Origin: Streptomyces laurentii
GTDB lineage: Bacteria > Actinomycetota > Actinomycetes > Streptomycetales > Streptomycetaceae
DNA length: 64,000 nucleotides
Direction of reading: 5' to 3'
Assembly (NCBI GenBank): GCA_002355495.1
Contig: AP017424.1
Span: 7,877,501 to 7,941,500 of the forward strand
Notes under the pieces: model-generated
What the model was told of the DNA's origin: nothing
Databases searched by the model: none
Seen by the model: the letters and a program-made list of their open reading frames with translations, nothing else
Made by a program: the position numbers and the translations under genes
In this document: one piece after another, positions 17,749 to 26,366 of the stretch
How positions within the stretch are numbered: the first letter of the stretch is position 1
Layout: the number at the start of each line of letters is the position of its first letter

Positions 17749-20700
17749 ATGGGGGGGACGATTTGGTTCAGCGTGCTCGGAGCCGTGTCCGTGCACCGGG
17801 GCGAGACACCGATCACCATCGGTTCTCCACAGCAACAGGCGCTGCTCACGGCGCTGCTGCTGCGCTCCGGCCGGGTCGCCTCCACGCACGAACTGATCGC
17901 TTCGGTCTGGGGTGAGGAGCCCCCGGGCTCCGCGCTGGCGAGCCTGCGCACCTATGTGTGGCGGCTGCGGCAGCTCCTGGAGGAGGACCCCGCCGCGCCC
18001 CGGCTGCTGCTCTCCCAGCCCGACGGCTACCGCATGGTGGCGCCGCCGCTCTCGGTGGACCTGCACCGTGCCGAGCGGCTCGCCGCCGACGCCGGCCGGG
18101 CCCGGGCCGGGGGCGACGACGAGGCCTGCGGGCGGCTGCTGAACGAGGCGCTCGACCTCTGGCAGGGCGCGCCGCTGGCCGGAGTTCCCGGCCCGTACGC
18201 CGAGCAGCAGCGGGCCCGCTTCACCGAGCTGCGGCTCGGGCTGGAAGAGGAACGTTTCGCTCATGAGCTGCGGGCGGGCCGGTACGGTGCGGTCATTCCC
18301 GACCTCACCGTCTTCACGCAGGAATACCCGCTCCAGGAGCGGCCGTACGGCTTTCTCATGCGCGCCCTGTACGCCTCCGGGCGGCAGGCGGACGCGCTGG
18401 CCGTCTACACGCGGGCCCGGCGTGTCCTCGCCGAGGAGCTCGGCGTCGACCCCGGTCCCGAACTGACCGCGCTGCACGAACGGATCCTCGCGGGCGACCC
18501 GCTCCTCGACGTCTCGGTACGCGGCACCGCGCCGGCCTCGGCCGCCCCCGAGGCCCCCCACGACCCGGGGATTCCCGAGGATCCGCAGCCCTCCCCGGCG
18601 CCCGGAACCGCCGGACCCGACAGCGGTCCCGCCCCCGCATCCGACCCCGAGTCCGCCGCTCCGGCCCTCACCCGGCCCGCCCAACTACCCGCCGACGCCT
18701 TCGACTTCATCGGACGTGCCGAACAGGTCGAGGAGCTGAGCGCGGTCCTCACCGCCCCGGAGCGGATCTCCCTTCCGGTCGTGTCCATCAGCGGGATGGG
18801 CGGCCTCGGCAAGACCACCCTCGCCCTGCGGGTCGCCCACCGGATCAAGCACGAGTTCCCCGACGGGCAGCTGTACGTCGACCTGCGCGGCAGCGGTCTC
18901 GAGCCCGCCGACCCGTCGGCCGTCCTCGGCAGCATGCTCGCCGCGCTGGGTGTGCCGCCGCATGCGCTCCCCTCGATGACCGACGACCGGGCCCGGCTCC
19001 TGCGCACGCTGCTCGACGGCCGGCGCATGCTGCTGCTCCTCGACAACGCCCGGGACCCCGCGCAGGTGGGCCCGCTGCTGCCCGGCTCGGCCGGCTGCGC
19101 CGTGATCGTCACCAGCCGGACCCGGCTCGTCGGCATCCCCAGCGCGGTCACCGCCGTGGCCCTGGAGGTCTTCGCGGCCGACGAGGCGATCGGTCTGCTC
19201 ACCGCGATCGTCGGCGCCGAACGGGTGGCTGCGGAACCCGCCGCCGCGACCGAACTGGTGACCGCGTGCGGACATCTCCCGCTCGCCGTACGGATCGTGG
19301 CCGCCCGCCTCGCCGCCCGGCCGCGCTGGCAGATCGAGACCATGACCCGCCGGCTCGCCGACGAGCGCGGCCGCATAGGCGAGCTGCGCGCCGGCGACCT
19401 GGCCGTCGCGGCCACCTTCGAACTCGGCTACCGCCAGCTCCCGCAGGACCAGGCGTGCGCCTTCCAGCTCCTCGCCCCGGTCGCCCGGCCCACCATCGGC
19501 CTCGGGGTGGCCGCCGCGGCCCTCGGTCTCGACCCGTACGACACCGAGGAGATCCTCGAGTCCCTGGTCGACGCGGCCATGCTGGAGGCCCCGCAGCCCG
19601 GCCGGTACCGCTACCACGACCTCGTCTGGGCCTTCGCGCTCCAGCTCGGCGTGCCGCCGGGCGACGGCGGGGCCGAGGCCGGCATCCCCGTGCTGCCGCC
19701 GCTCCTCGACCACCTGCTGGCCGCCGGGCGCGCCGCCTTCCAGTGCATGGTGCCCGGCAATCCGGAGGGGATCTTCCTCACCCCCGGCACCGTGCCCGGG
19801 CCGCACTTCGCCGGGCTCGCGGAGGCCCGCGCCTGGGTGACCGCCGAGTTCGAATGCCTCACCAACGCGGTGATGCTGGCCGCCCGCAGCCCGGCCGGGG
19901 CGGACCCGCGGATCCTGCGCGTCGCCGCCGACCTGCTCATCGCCCTCACGCCGTTCGGCAAGGACATCCCGTACCGGCAGCTCGCCGGCGCCGCGCAGGC
20001 GCTGGCCGAGACCGCCGCGCTGCGCGGCGACGACCATGTCGCCGGACGGGCCCGCTTCGTCTGCGGGAACGCCGCCCTGCAGAGCGCCCGGCTCGCCGAG
20101 GCCGAGCTGTTCACGCGGCTCGCGGCGGAGGCCTGCGAGCGGGTCGGTGACCGGGTGATCCTCCGGCAGACGCTCAACGACCGGGGCCTGATCGCCCAGT
20201 TCCAGCACCGCTACGAGGACGCGGTGCACTGCTACGACCAGGCGATCGAGCTGGCCAGGCGGCTCGGGCACCGCTCGGGCGAACTGGTGACGCGGCTCAA
20301 CGCGGCGCAGGCCCGGCTGCGCGGCGGCCGCGCCGAGGAGGCGCTCGTCGCGTGCGCCGAGGCGCTGGCCGCGCTGCGGGAGGTCGAGGACCACCACGGC
20401 GCCGCCTACGCGCTCTATGTGCAGGGCATGGCCCTGCACGAACTGGGGCGGTACGACGAGGCGGTCGCGAGCCATGCCCAGTGCCTGGACCTGTGCGCGG
20501 CCTGGCAGATCCGCGGACAGGAGTCGCAGGCCCGCTTCCGGCTGGCCGAGACCCTGCGGATCACGGGCCGTCGGGAGGGGGCCGTCAAGGAGGCGAGCCG
20601 CGCGCTGGTGCTGTGCGAGCAGCGCGGCGCGGAGCGCGACCAGGGGCTCGCCCTCCTGGTGCTCGGCCGGACCCTCGCCGACCTCGGGGCCACCGAGGCC

Positions 20701-20805
20701 GCGACGGCCCGGGCCCGGCAGGCCCACGCGCTGTTCACCCGGCTCGGGCTGCCCGACGCCGACCACGCGGCGGCGCTCCTCGACGCCCTCGGCGAACCGC
20801 GGTAG
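17749..20805 (+). CDS. AfsR-type SARP regulator with NB-ARC and TPR domains
   Basis: 1018 residues. Residues about 1-95 are an OmpR-type winged helix (FSVLGAVSVHRGETPITIGS, then ELIASVWGEEPPGSALASLR), and about 100-245 are the bacterial transcriptional activation domain ending EELGVDPGPELTALHERIL. A Pro/Ala-rich linker leads to an NB-ARC ATPase with Walker A GMGGLGKTTLA (about residue 349) and a Walker B-like MLLLLDNARD. The C-terminal third has TPR-like helices (FQHRYEDAVHCYDQAIELAR, LYVQGMALHELGRYDEAVAS). Such STAND-class activators bind direct repeats and switch on secondary metabolism. The GTCC-ATG at 17749 gives the correct N terminus for the winged helix; an earlier in-frame start is unlikely. 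Confidence 0.9.
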   Translation: MGGTIWFSVLGAVSVHRGETPITIGSPQQQALLTALLLRSGRVASTHELIASVWGEEPPGSALASLRTYVWRLRQLLEEDPAAPRLLLSQPDGYRMVAPPLSVDLHRAERLAADAGRARAGGDDEACGRLLNEALDLWQGAPLAGVPGPYAEQQRARFTELRLGLEEERFAHELRAGRYGAVIPDLTVFTQEYPLQERPYGFLMRALYASGRQADALAVYTRARRVLAEELGVDPGPELTALHERILAGDPLLDVSVRGTAPASAAPEAPHDPGIPEDPQPSPAPGTAGPDSGPAPASDPESAAPALTRPAQLPADAFDFIGRAEQVEELSAVLTAPERISLPVVSISGMGGLGKTTLALRVAHRIKHEFPDGQLYVDLRGSGLEPADPSAVLGSMLAALGVPPHALPSMTDDRARLLRTLLDGRRMLLLLDNARDPAQVGPLLPGSAGCAVIVTSRTRLVGIPSAVTAVALEVFAADEAIGLLTAIVGAERVAAEPAAATELVTACGHLPLAVRIVAARLAARPRWQIETMTRRLADERGRIGELRAGDLAVAATFELGYRQLPQDQACAFQLLAPVARPTIGLGVAAAALGLDPYDTEEILESLVDAAMLEAPQPGRYRYHDLVWAFALQLGVPPGDGGAEAGIPVLPPLLDHLLAAGRAAFQCMVPGNPEGIFLTPGTVPGPHFAGLAEARAWVTAEFECLTNAVMLAARSPAGADPRILRVAADLLIALTPFGKDIPYRQLAGAAQALAETAALRGDDHVAGRARFVCGNAALQSARLAEAELFTRLAAEACERVGDRVILRQTLNDRGLIAQFQHRYEDAVHCYDQAIELARRLGHRSGELVTRLNAAQARLRGGRAEEALVACAEALAALREVEDHHGAAYALYVQGMALHELGRYDEAVASHAQCLDLCAAWQIRGQESQARFRLAETLRITGRREGAVKEASRALVLCEQRGAERDQGLALLVLGRTLADLGATEAATARARQAHALFTRLGLPDADHAAALLDALGEPR

Positions 20806-20836
20806 AGCTGCCCCCCACCCCTCCCGCAGGAGCGAT

Positions 20837-20884
20837 ATATTCGCAGGTCAGAGCGCATATTCAGGATCTATCCAGCGTAGATCG
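20837..20884 (+). promoter_or_regulatory. candidate SARP-type promoter of small peptide gene
   Basis: ATATTC recurs at 20837 and 20857, and TATCCAGCGTAGATCG at 20869-20884 matches 15 of 16 bases of the copy at 2878. Within it GATCTA and TAGATC form a 6-bp inverted repeat with a 7-base centre (20866-20884 region). The next start codon is 59 bases downstream. Use as an activator site is inference. Confidence 0.35.
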
Positions 20885-20942
20885 GCAGTTGGCAGAGTCT
20901 TATCCGACAGCACGAACGACGAGCGAACGGAAGACCGAGCAC

Positions 20943-21134
20943 ATGCGAGCGATCACCTCCTTCACCCGCACCTCCCACGCCCTGCGCACCACCTGCGTCG
21001 CGGTCACCGCGCTGCTCGGCCTCTCCCTCGTGGCCGTCGTGGAGCAGGAGCTCACGGCCCCCGCCCCGAGCACCGTCGTGGCCGACAGCCCGATCACCGG
21101 CGACCCCGACGAGGAGTGGGACAGCCGCGGCTGA
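20943..21134 (+). CDS. 63-residue membrane-anchored or secreted peptide
   Basis: Basic N terminus MRAITSFTRTSHALRTT, one hydrophobic helix (CVAVTALLGLSLVAVV), then a short acidic tail (SPITGDPDEEWDSRG). There is no clear Ala-X-Ala site, so it may remain anchored. It sits between two SARP genes on the same strand and 70 bases before the second. Its upstream region shares a motif with the TOMM-like gene at 2983. I do not recognise a family; small peptides next to AfsR-like genes can be their regulatory targets (AfsS is the known case, without visible similarity). The tail has no Cys and few Ser/Thr, which argues against a modified-peptide precursor. Confidence 0.6.
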   Translation: MRAITSFTRTSHALRTTCVAVTALLGLSLVAVVEQELTAPAPSTVVADSPITGDPDEEWDSRG

Positions 21135-21204
21135 CCACGCCGGCGCGGCCCGTCGAGGACAACGGGGACGGACGCGAAACGAACGACCATGCCATGGGGG
21201 AGTC

Positions 21205-23268
21205 ATGACGGGTGCAAGTCCGGCGACGGCGTTGGCGGAACGAGACGTCGCCACCCTGGTCCGCTCCGCGCGGACCCGCAACGGGGTCAGTCAGCGGGAC
21301 CTCGCCGAGAAGTCCGGGATCGGTCTGCGGACGCTCCGCGAGATCGAACGGGGCCGGGTCCGCGCCCCGAGATCCGGATCGCTGCGCAGAATCGCCGAAG
21401 CCCTGAGCGAACCCGCCCTGCTCGCGCAGGTCGGTGCCACGGCCGGCGCCGAAGGGGACGTCTCCGAGGACGACCCGCTGGTCCTGAGGATCCTCGGCCG
21501 GCTCTCCGCCACGCGCGGCACCGCTGAACTGCTCACCGGAACACCGAAGCAGCGGACCCTGCTCGGACTGCTCGCGCTCCAGGCCCACCAGGTGGTCGAA
21601 CGCGACGAGATCATCGAGGTCCTCTGGGACGGTGAACTGCCGGACACCTTTGGGCAGTTGATCCACACCTACATCTCGCGCATCCGGCTGATGCTGGACG
21701 CGCACACCCTCCCCGGTACCGGCCGGACCGCGGTCCTGCGGCGCGGCGGCGGCTACGAGCTCCGGATCGAGGGGGACAGCCGGCTCGACGTCCTGGAGTT
21801 CGGCCGGCTGACGCACGAGGCCGCGAGGGCCCGCGCCGGCGACGACCAGGTCCACGAACAGGCCCTGCTCGCCGAGGCGTTGGGGCTCTGGCGCGGACAC
21901 CTTCTGGAAGGCGCCCCGCCGCGGCTGGCCCGCCATGCCGCCGCCGTCGAGCACACCCGCCTGCGGGTCGCCTCCGCGCTGCGCCTCGCCGATCTCGCCC
22001 TCGCCCGCGGACAGCACGAGGAGGTGCTCGCCCAGCTCGGGCCGATCGCCCGGCACGAGATGCTGCACGAGGGTCTGCACGCCCGGCTGCTCGCCGCGCT
22101 CGCCGGTTCCGGCCGCCGGGCGGAGGCGCTGGAGCTGTTCGCCGCCGTCGACCGCAGGCTCCGTGCCGAGAGCGGCATCGAGCCCGGCGCCGAACTCCGC
22201 GAGGCCCAGATGGCCGTGCTGCGGGAGGACGGCCCGGCCGCGACGGTGAGCACGGCACGGCCCGCCGGCCGGGCCGACGCGCTGCGCTCCGTCCAGCTTC
22301 CGCAGAGCGTCGGGGACTTCGTGGGCCGGGTCGAGCACTTCCAGGTCCGGCAGTACCTGACCGGACAGGGGCCGCTGGCCGCGTTCGGCGCGGCCCCGGT
22401 GGCCGCGCTCCACGGACCCGTCGGCGTCGGCAAGTCCGCCCTGACCGTCCAGATCGCCGCGTCCGTCGCCCGCCACTTCCCCGACGGCGTCCTGCACGCC
22501 CGGCTGCGCACCGGCACGCCCGACGAGGTCCGCACCGTGCTGCGCGGCTTCACCCGGGCGCTGGGCGTGCCGGCGGCCGAGCTGCCCGCCGGGCTGCCCG
22601 AACTCGCCGCGCTCTACCAGGAGTCCGTCGCCGGCCGCCGGGTCCTGGTGGTCGTCGACGACGCTCCCGGGGAACGCGCCGTCCGCCCGTTGCTGCCGTC
22701 CGGCCCCGGCGGCGCCGCGCTGCTGGCCGGCCGGACCCCGCTGTCCGGCCTGGAGTGCGCCCAGCACTTCCGCGTCGAGCGCTTCACCGCCGACCAGTCC
22801 GTCTCCCTGCTCGCCCGGATCGCCGGCGAGCGGCGGGTGCTGTCCGAACGGACGGCGGCCGAGACCGTCGCCGAGCTGTGCGACGGGAATCCGCTGGCCG
22901 TCCGGATCGCGGGCATGCGGCTTGCCGCCCGCCCGCACTGGACCGTCGCCCGGCTGGCGGACCGGCTGGCCGACGAGGAGCGGCGGCTGTCGGAGCTGGT
23001 CGCCGGAGACCTGTCCGTACGGGACCGGCTGACCTCCGCGTACGAGGGCCTGGACCCCTCGCTCCGCGATGCTCTGCGCGCCCTCGCCCGGTCCGCGGAC
23101 CGGGCGTTCGACCCCGCGGGTGCGTCCGCCCTGCTGCGTTGCGGCGGACGCCAGGCGGAGGACCTTCTGGAGCGGCTGGTCGACCACCAGCTGCTCGAAC
23201 CCCCGGTGAGCGCCGGCGAGGCGTACGCGATGTCGCCCCTGGTGCGTCTCCACACCCGGGAGCAATGA
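21205..23268 (+). CDS. XRE-SARP-NB-ARC hybrid regulator
   Basis: 687 residues. An XRE helix-turn-helix lies at about residues 11-66 (LVRSARTRNGVSQRDLAEKS, LRTLREIERGRV). A second DNA-binding module of SARP type follows (about 90-180; LLALQAHQVVERDEIIEVLW), then the activation domain (about 190-320) and an NB-ARC ATPase with Walker A GPVGVGKSALT at about residue 404 and a degenerate Walker B (VLVVVDDAPGE). It ends without the long TPR tail of the first SARP. Two DNA-binding domains in one protein is an uncommon but known Streptomyces layout. The ribosome site GGGGGAG precedes the ATG. A strong terminator follows. Confidence 0.85.
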   Translation: MTGASPATALAERDVATLVRSARTRNGVSQRDLAEKSGIGLRTLREIERGRVRAPRSGSLRRIAEALSEPALLAQVGATAGAEGDVSEDDPLVLRILGRLSATRGTAELLTGTPKQRTLLGLLALQAHQVVERDEIIEVLWDGELPDTFGQLIHTYISRIRLMLDAHTLPGTGRTAVLRRGGGYELRIEGDSRLDVLEFGRLTHEAARARAGDDQVHEQALLAEALGLWRGHLLEGAPPRLARHAAAVEHTRLRVASALRLADLALARGQHEEVLAQLGPIARHEMLHEGLHARLLAALAGSGRRAEALELFAAVDRRLRAESGIEPGAELREAQMAVLREDGPAATVSTARPAGRADALRSVQLPQSVGDFVGRVEHFQVRQYLTGQGPLAAFGAAPVAALHGPVGVGKSALTVQIAASVARHFPDGVLHARLRTGTPDEVRTVLRGFTRALGVPAAELPAGLPELAALYQESVAGRRVLVVVDDAPGERAVRPLLPSGPGGAALLAGRTPLSGLECAQHFRVERFTADQSVSLLARIAGERRVLSERTAAETVAELCDGNPLAVRIAGMRLAARPHWTVARLADRLADEERRLSELVAGDLSVRDRLTSAYEGLDPSLRDALRALARSADRAFDPAGASALLRCGGRQAEDLLERLVDHQLLEPPVSAGEAYAMSPLVRLHTREQ

Positions 23269-23271
23269 ACG

Positions 23272-23318
23272 GCGTGAGGGGACGGTCGTCGATGCCCACC
23301 GTCCCCGTCCCCTCACGC
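23272..23318. terminator. bidirectional stem-loop between convergent genes
   Basis: Perfect 13-bp arms GCGTGAGGGGACG / CGTCCCCTCACGC with a 21-base loop, lying between the SARP gene (plus) and the ABC permease (minus). Confidence 0.7.
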
Positions 23319-23340
23319 GTCCCTCACGACGGCGGGGCGC

Positions 23341-24090
23341 TCACGCGTCGCGGGAGCGGAGCGTCAGCCAGCCGCCGACCGCCGCCGCGGCCGCCCACAC
23401 CGCCATGACCAGCACCCCGGTCAGGGGACCGTAGGGCGCCGCGGCGGCGGGATCGAGCCGCAGCCCGTACTGGCCGGCCCGGTCCGGCAGGTACCAGGCC
23501 AGCTCCCGCAGACCGGGGATCTCGGCCAGCACGGGGGAGACCAGGAACAGCACCGGGACCAGGACGCCCATGGAGAGCATCAGACTGCGCAGCATCGCCG
23601 TGAACCCCATGCACATGACCGCGAGCAGCGGGAAGTACAGGGCGCCCGCCACGACCGCCCGCACCGTCCCCGCCTCGCCGAACGCCGCGCCGTACTCGCC
23701 GAGCAGACGCTGCGAGAGGAAGAACGTGCCCAGCGAGGCCACCACACCGGCCACCAGGGCCAGCACCGCCCCGACGGTCAGCTTGGCCGCGTACATCAGA
23801 CCGCGCCGGGGCACCGCCGCCAGCGAGATCCGGATCGCGCCGTGCTGGTACTCGTTGCCGACCACCAGGACGGCGAAGACGATCACGACGACATGGGCGA
23901 AGAGGATGCCGTAGAAACCGAGCTGCACCGGGTCGAAGCCGGGGCCGTCCGCCTCCTCCCGGCCGACCGACCCCGTCACGCCGGCGCCGATGCCGACGAG
24001 CAGGGCCGCGGCCAGCGGCAGCGACCACAGGACCGGACGCACCGAGCGGATCTTCGTCCACTCCGAGCGGAGCACCGCGTCGACGGACAT
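23341..24090 (-). CDS. ABC-2 type transporter permease
   Basis: 249 residues, N terminus MSVDAVLRSEWTKIRSVRPV, the usual 'SEWxKxRS' entry of Streptomyces ABC-2 permeases. Six hydrophobic helices follow (for example SLPLAAALLVGIGAGVTG, FAHVVVIVFAVLVVGNEYQH, LTVGAVLALVAGVVASLGTF). The EYQHGAIRISL element after helix 2 is the amphipathic coupling region. It pairs with the ATPase gene whose stop lies just 2 bases upstream, forming an exporter. Its placement next to a two-component system suggests antibiotic or envelope-stress efflux. Confidence 0.88.
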   Translation of the reverse strand: MSVDAVLRSEWTKIRSVRPVLWSLPLAAALLVGIGAGVTGSVGREEADGPGFDPVQLGFYGILFAHVVVIVFAVLVVGNEYQHGAIRISLAAVPRRGLMYAAKLTVGAVLALVAGVVASLGTFFLSQRLLGEYGAAFGEAGTVRAVVAGALYFPLLAVMCMGFTAMLRSLMLSMGVLVPVLFLVSPVLAEIPGLRELAWYLPDRAGQYGLRLDPAAAAPYGPLTGVLVMAVWAAAAAVGGWLTLRSRDA

Positions 24091-24092
24091 CG

Positions 24093-25058
24093 TCAGACCA
24101 CCTCTCCGAGGGGTCGCCCCCCGTACTCCACCGAATCGGCGGTCATGCGCATGAAAGCCTCTTCCAACGAGTCCTCGACCTGGACCAGTTCCAGGACGGC
24201 GACCCCCTCGTGAGCCGCGATCCGGCCGACGCCGGCGGCCTCCGCCGCGTACACCTCCAGCGCCCCGCCGTCGCCGGGCACCACCCGCAGCCCCTTACGG
24301 GCCAGGGCCTGGCTCAGCCGCTCCGGCTCGTCGGTCCGTACCCGCACCCGGGAGCGGCCGTGCTCGGCGGCGAACTCGGCCATGGACACGTCCGCCAGCA
24401 GCCGGCCCCGGCCGATCACGACCAGCCGGTCCGCGAGCAGCGCCGTCTCCGTCATCAGATGACTGGAGATCAGCACCGCCCGGCCCCGGTCCGCCAGACC
24501 CCGCAGGAAGTGCCGCAGCCAGCGGATGCCCTCCGGGTCCAGGCCGTTGACCGGCTCGTCGAGGATCAGCACCTCGGGGTCGCCGAGCAGCGCCCCGGCG
24601 ATGCCCAGGCGCTGACGCATCCCCAGCGAGAACCCGCCGACCCGTCGACGGGCCGCGGACTCCAGACCGACCTGCGCCAGCACCTCGTCGACCCGCGCCC
24701 GCGGCAGGCGCCCGGCGTGGGCGACGCAGAGCAGATGGTCGCGTGCCGTACGCCCCGGATGCGCCGCGCCGGCGTCCAGCAGCGCGCCGACGTGGCGCAG
24801 CGGCTCGGTCAGCCGGCCGTACGGCCGCCCCGCGACCAGCACTTCGCCCGCCGTGGGCCGGTCCAGCCCCAGGATCATCCGCAGGGTGGTCGACTTTCCC
24901 GCGCCGTTCGGGCCGAGGAAGCCGGTGACCGAACCGGCCCGCACCCGGAAGGTGAGGCCCTTCACCACCGTCCTGTCGCCGTAGGCCTTCACCAGGCCCC
25001 GTACCTCGACGGCGGGTGCGTCCCCCGCACCGCGCGCCGCTTCGCTGTCCCTGTTCAT
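24093..25058 (-). CDS. ABC transporter ATP-binding protein
   Basis: 321 residues from MNRDSEAARGAGDAPAVEVR; a longer frame upstream is a shadow of the histidine kinase. Walker A is GPNGAGKST, the signature is FSLGMRQRLGIAGALL, Walker B VLILDEPVNGLD and the switch His is in LISSHLM. The C-terminal ~90 residues form the regulatory extension of DrrA/CcmA-type exporters. It energises the permease encoded next to it. The gene starts in a divergent promoter (25059-25142) that carries the motif shared with the promoter at 30012. Confidence 0.92.
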   Translation of the reverse strand: MNRDSEAARGAGDAPAVEVRGLVKAYGDRTVVKGLTFRVRAGSVTGFLGPNGAGKSTTLRMILGLDRPTAGEVLVAGRPYGRLTEPLRHVGALLDAGAAHPGRTARDHLLCVAHAGRLPRARVDEVLAQVGLESAARRRVGGFSLGMRQRLGIAGALLGDPEVLILDEPVNGLDPEGIRWLRHFLRGLADRGRAVLISSHLMTETALLADRLVVIGRGRLLADVSMAEFAAEHGRSRVRVRTDEPERLSQALARKGLRVVPGDGGALEVYAAEAAGVGRIAAHEGVAVLELVQVEDSLEEAFMRMTADSVEYGGRPLGEVV

Positions 25059-25090
25059 GTCCTCAAGCCAACCGTCCGGCGGCCCCGGAC

Positions 25091-25135
25091 GGATCCCCCG
25101 GCGGCGGGAGTCACCTCCCCCCGGGGAGGGAGCCG
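25091..25135. promoter_or_regulatory. candidate operator P1, shared with P2 at 30012
   Basis: GGATCCCCCGGCGGC (25091-25105) is followed by a 30-base block centred on CTCCCCCCGGGGAG. Both parts match the divergent promoter at 30012-30056: 15 of 15 and 21 of 30 bases. It lies between the ABC exporter (minus) and the histidine kinase (plus). The adjacent NarL-type regulator is a natural candidate binder. Confidence 0.6.
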
Positions 25136-25142
25136 ATTCACC

Positions 25143-26366
25143 ATGAGACGTCTGCCGTCGACGCTTTACGACGCCCTGAGCCAGGGCCGTACGTACGCCC
25201 GCGGGCTCCATCTGCTGCTCGGCGCGGCCGTGGGGCCGGCCTGCGTGCTGGTGTGGCCCGGCATCACCGAGAGCCTGGTCCGTACCCTCGCGGCCTGCGC
25301 CCTCGTGCCGGTGATCCCCCTGCTGCTCATCGGCCTGGTGCCGGGGACGCGGCGCGCGGAGGGCATCCAGGCGCGGCTGCTGCTCGTGCCGGACGACGAG
25401 AACGACATCGGCCGTGCCCCCGCCCGCAGTCTCTCCGACCGCCGGCGCACCAGCGTCTGGCTGGTGCTGCGCTGCTGGTGGGGACTGCTCGTCGCCAGTG
25501 TCGTCGCCCAACTGCTGTCCGTCACCGGAACGCTGGCGACCGCGCCCGCCGTCGAAGGTGCCCGGACGGTCCTCGGCGTCACCGTCCCCGGCGGCCACCG
25601 GCACATCTGGTACCTGGGACTGGTGCCGCCGCTGCTGCTCGCCACGTTCGCGCTGGTCGTCTGGGCCGGGAAGGTGCAACTCGCCCTCGCGCGGCGACTG
25701 CTGGGCCCCTCGACGGCCGAACGGCTCGCGGAGGCGGAGAGCCGGGCGGACGGACTGCTGGCCCGCAACCGGCTCGCGGGCGAACTCCACGACTCCATCG
25801 GCCACGCCCTCACGGCCACCGTGCTCCAGGCGAGCGCGGCCCGCGAACTCATCGATGTCGACCGGGACTTCGTGATCCGGGCGCTGACCGCCATCGAGGA
25901 CACCGGCCGCCGTGCCATGGACGACCTGGAGCGCACCCTCGGCTATCTGAAGGAGGACGAGCCGGCCGCCCGTACCGTCCGGCCCACGCTCGCTGACGTC
26001 GGGCAGCTCCTGGAGGCCAGCCGCGCGGCGGGCGTCACGGTGCGCTCGCGGACCGCCGCCGACGTCGACGCCGTCCCGGGCGTGGTCTCCCGCGAGGCGT
26101 ACCGCATCCTCCAGGAGGCGCTCACCAACGCCATGAAGCACGCGCCCGGTTCACCCGTGGACGTCGACCTGGACGTCACCGGCGAACAGGTCCGGCTCAC
26201 CGTCGCGAACCGGCTGGTGGAGGAGGCCCCGCGGGCTTCCGGCACCGGCAAGGGGCTGCGCAGTCTGCGGGAGCGCGCCGCGCTCCTGGGCGGCCGGGCC
26301 ACGGCCGGCGCCACCTCGGGGCGCTGGACCGTCAGTGCCCGTCTCCCTCTGCGGTTGGGATCGTGA
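25143..26366 (+). CDS. sensor histidine kinase (HisKA_3 / NarL partner)
   Basis: 407 residues. Four hydrophobic segments lie in the first ~185 residues (for example LHLLLGAAVGPACVLVWPG and LGLVPPLLLATFALVVWAG). The dimerisation/phosphoacceptor box LAGELHDSIGHALTATVLQA puts the phosphorylated His at residue 216. The HATPase domain has the N box REAYRILQEALTNAMKHA and a G box GTGKGLRSLRERAALLGG. It should phosphorylate the regulator encoded next, whose GTG start overlaps this stop codon (GTGA). No extracytoplasmic sensor domain of size is present, so it may sense through its membrane helices, as in kinases tied to ABC exporters. Confidence 0.9.
   Translation: MRRLPSTLYDALSQGRTYARGLHLLLGAAVGPACVLVWPGITESLVRTLAACALVPVIPLLLIGLVPGTRRAEGIQARLLLVPDDENDIGRAPARSLSDRRRTSVWLVLRCWWGLLVASVVAQLLSVTGTLATAPAVEGARTVLGVTVPGGHRHIWYLGLVPPLLLATFALVVWAGKVQLALARRLLGPSTAERLAEAESRADGLLARNRLAGELHDSIGHALTATVLQASAARELIDVDRDFVIRALTAIEDTGRRAMDDLERTLGYLKEDEPAARTVRPTLADVGQLLEASRAAGVTVRSRTAADVDAVPGVVSREAYRILQEALTNAMKHAPGSPVDVDLDVTGEQVRLTVANRLVEEAPRASGTGKGLRSLRERAALLGGRATAGATSGRWTVSARLPLRLGS

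Noticed and set aside
18685..20766. 693-codon minus-strand frame inside the AfsR-like gene
   Set aside because: Antisense shadow of the NB-ARC/TPR coding region, low complexity, no motifs.
20943..21134. Small peptide as a lanthipeptide or azole precursor for the TOMM-like protein
   Set aside because: The tail has no Cys and very few Ser/Thr, and its N terminus is a hydrophobic helix rather than a leader peptide. Only the shared upstream motif links the two.
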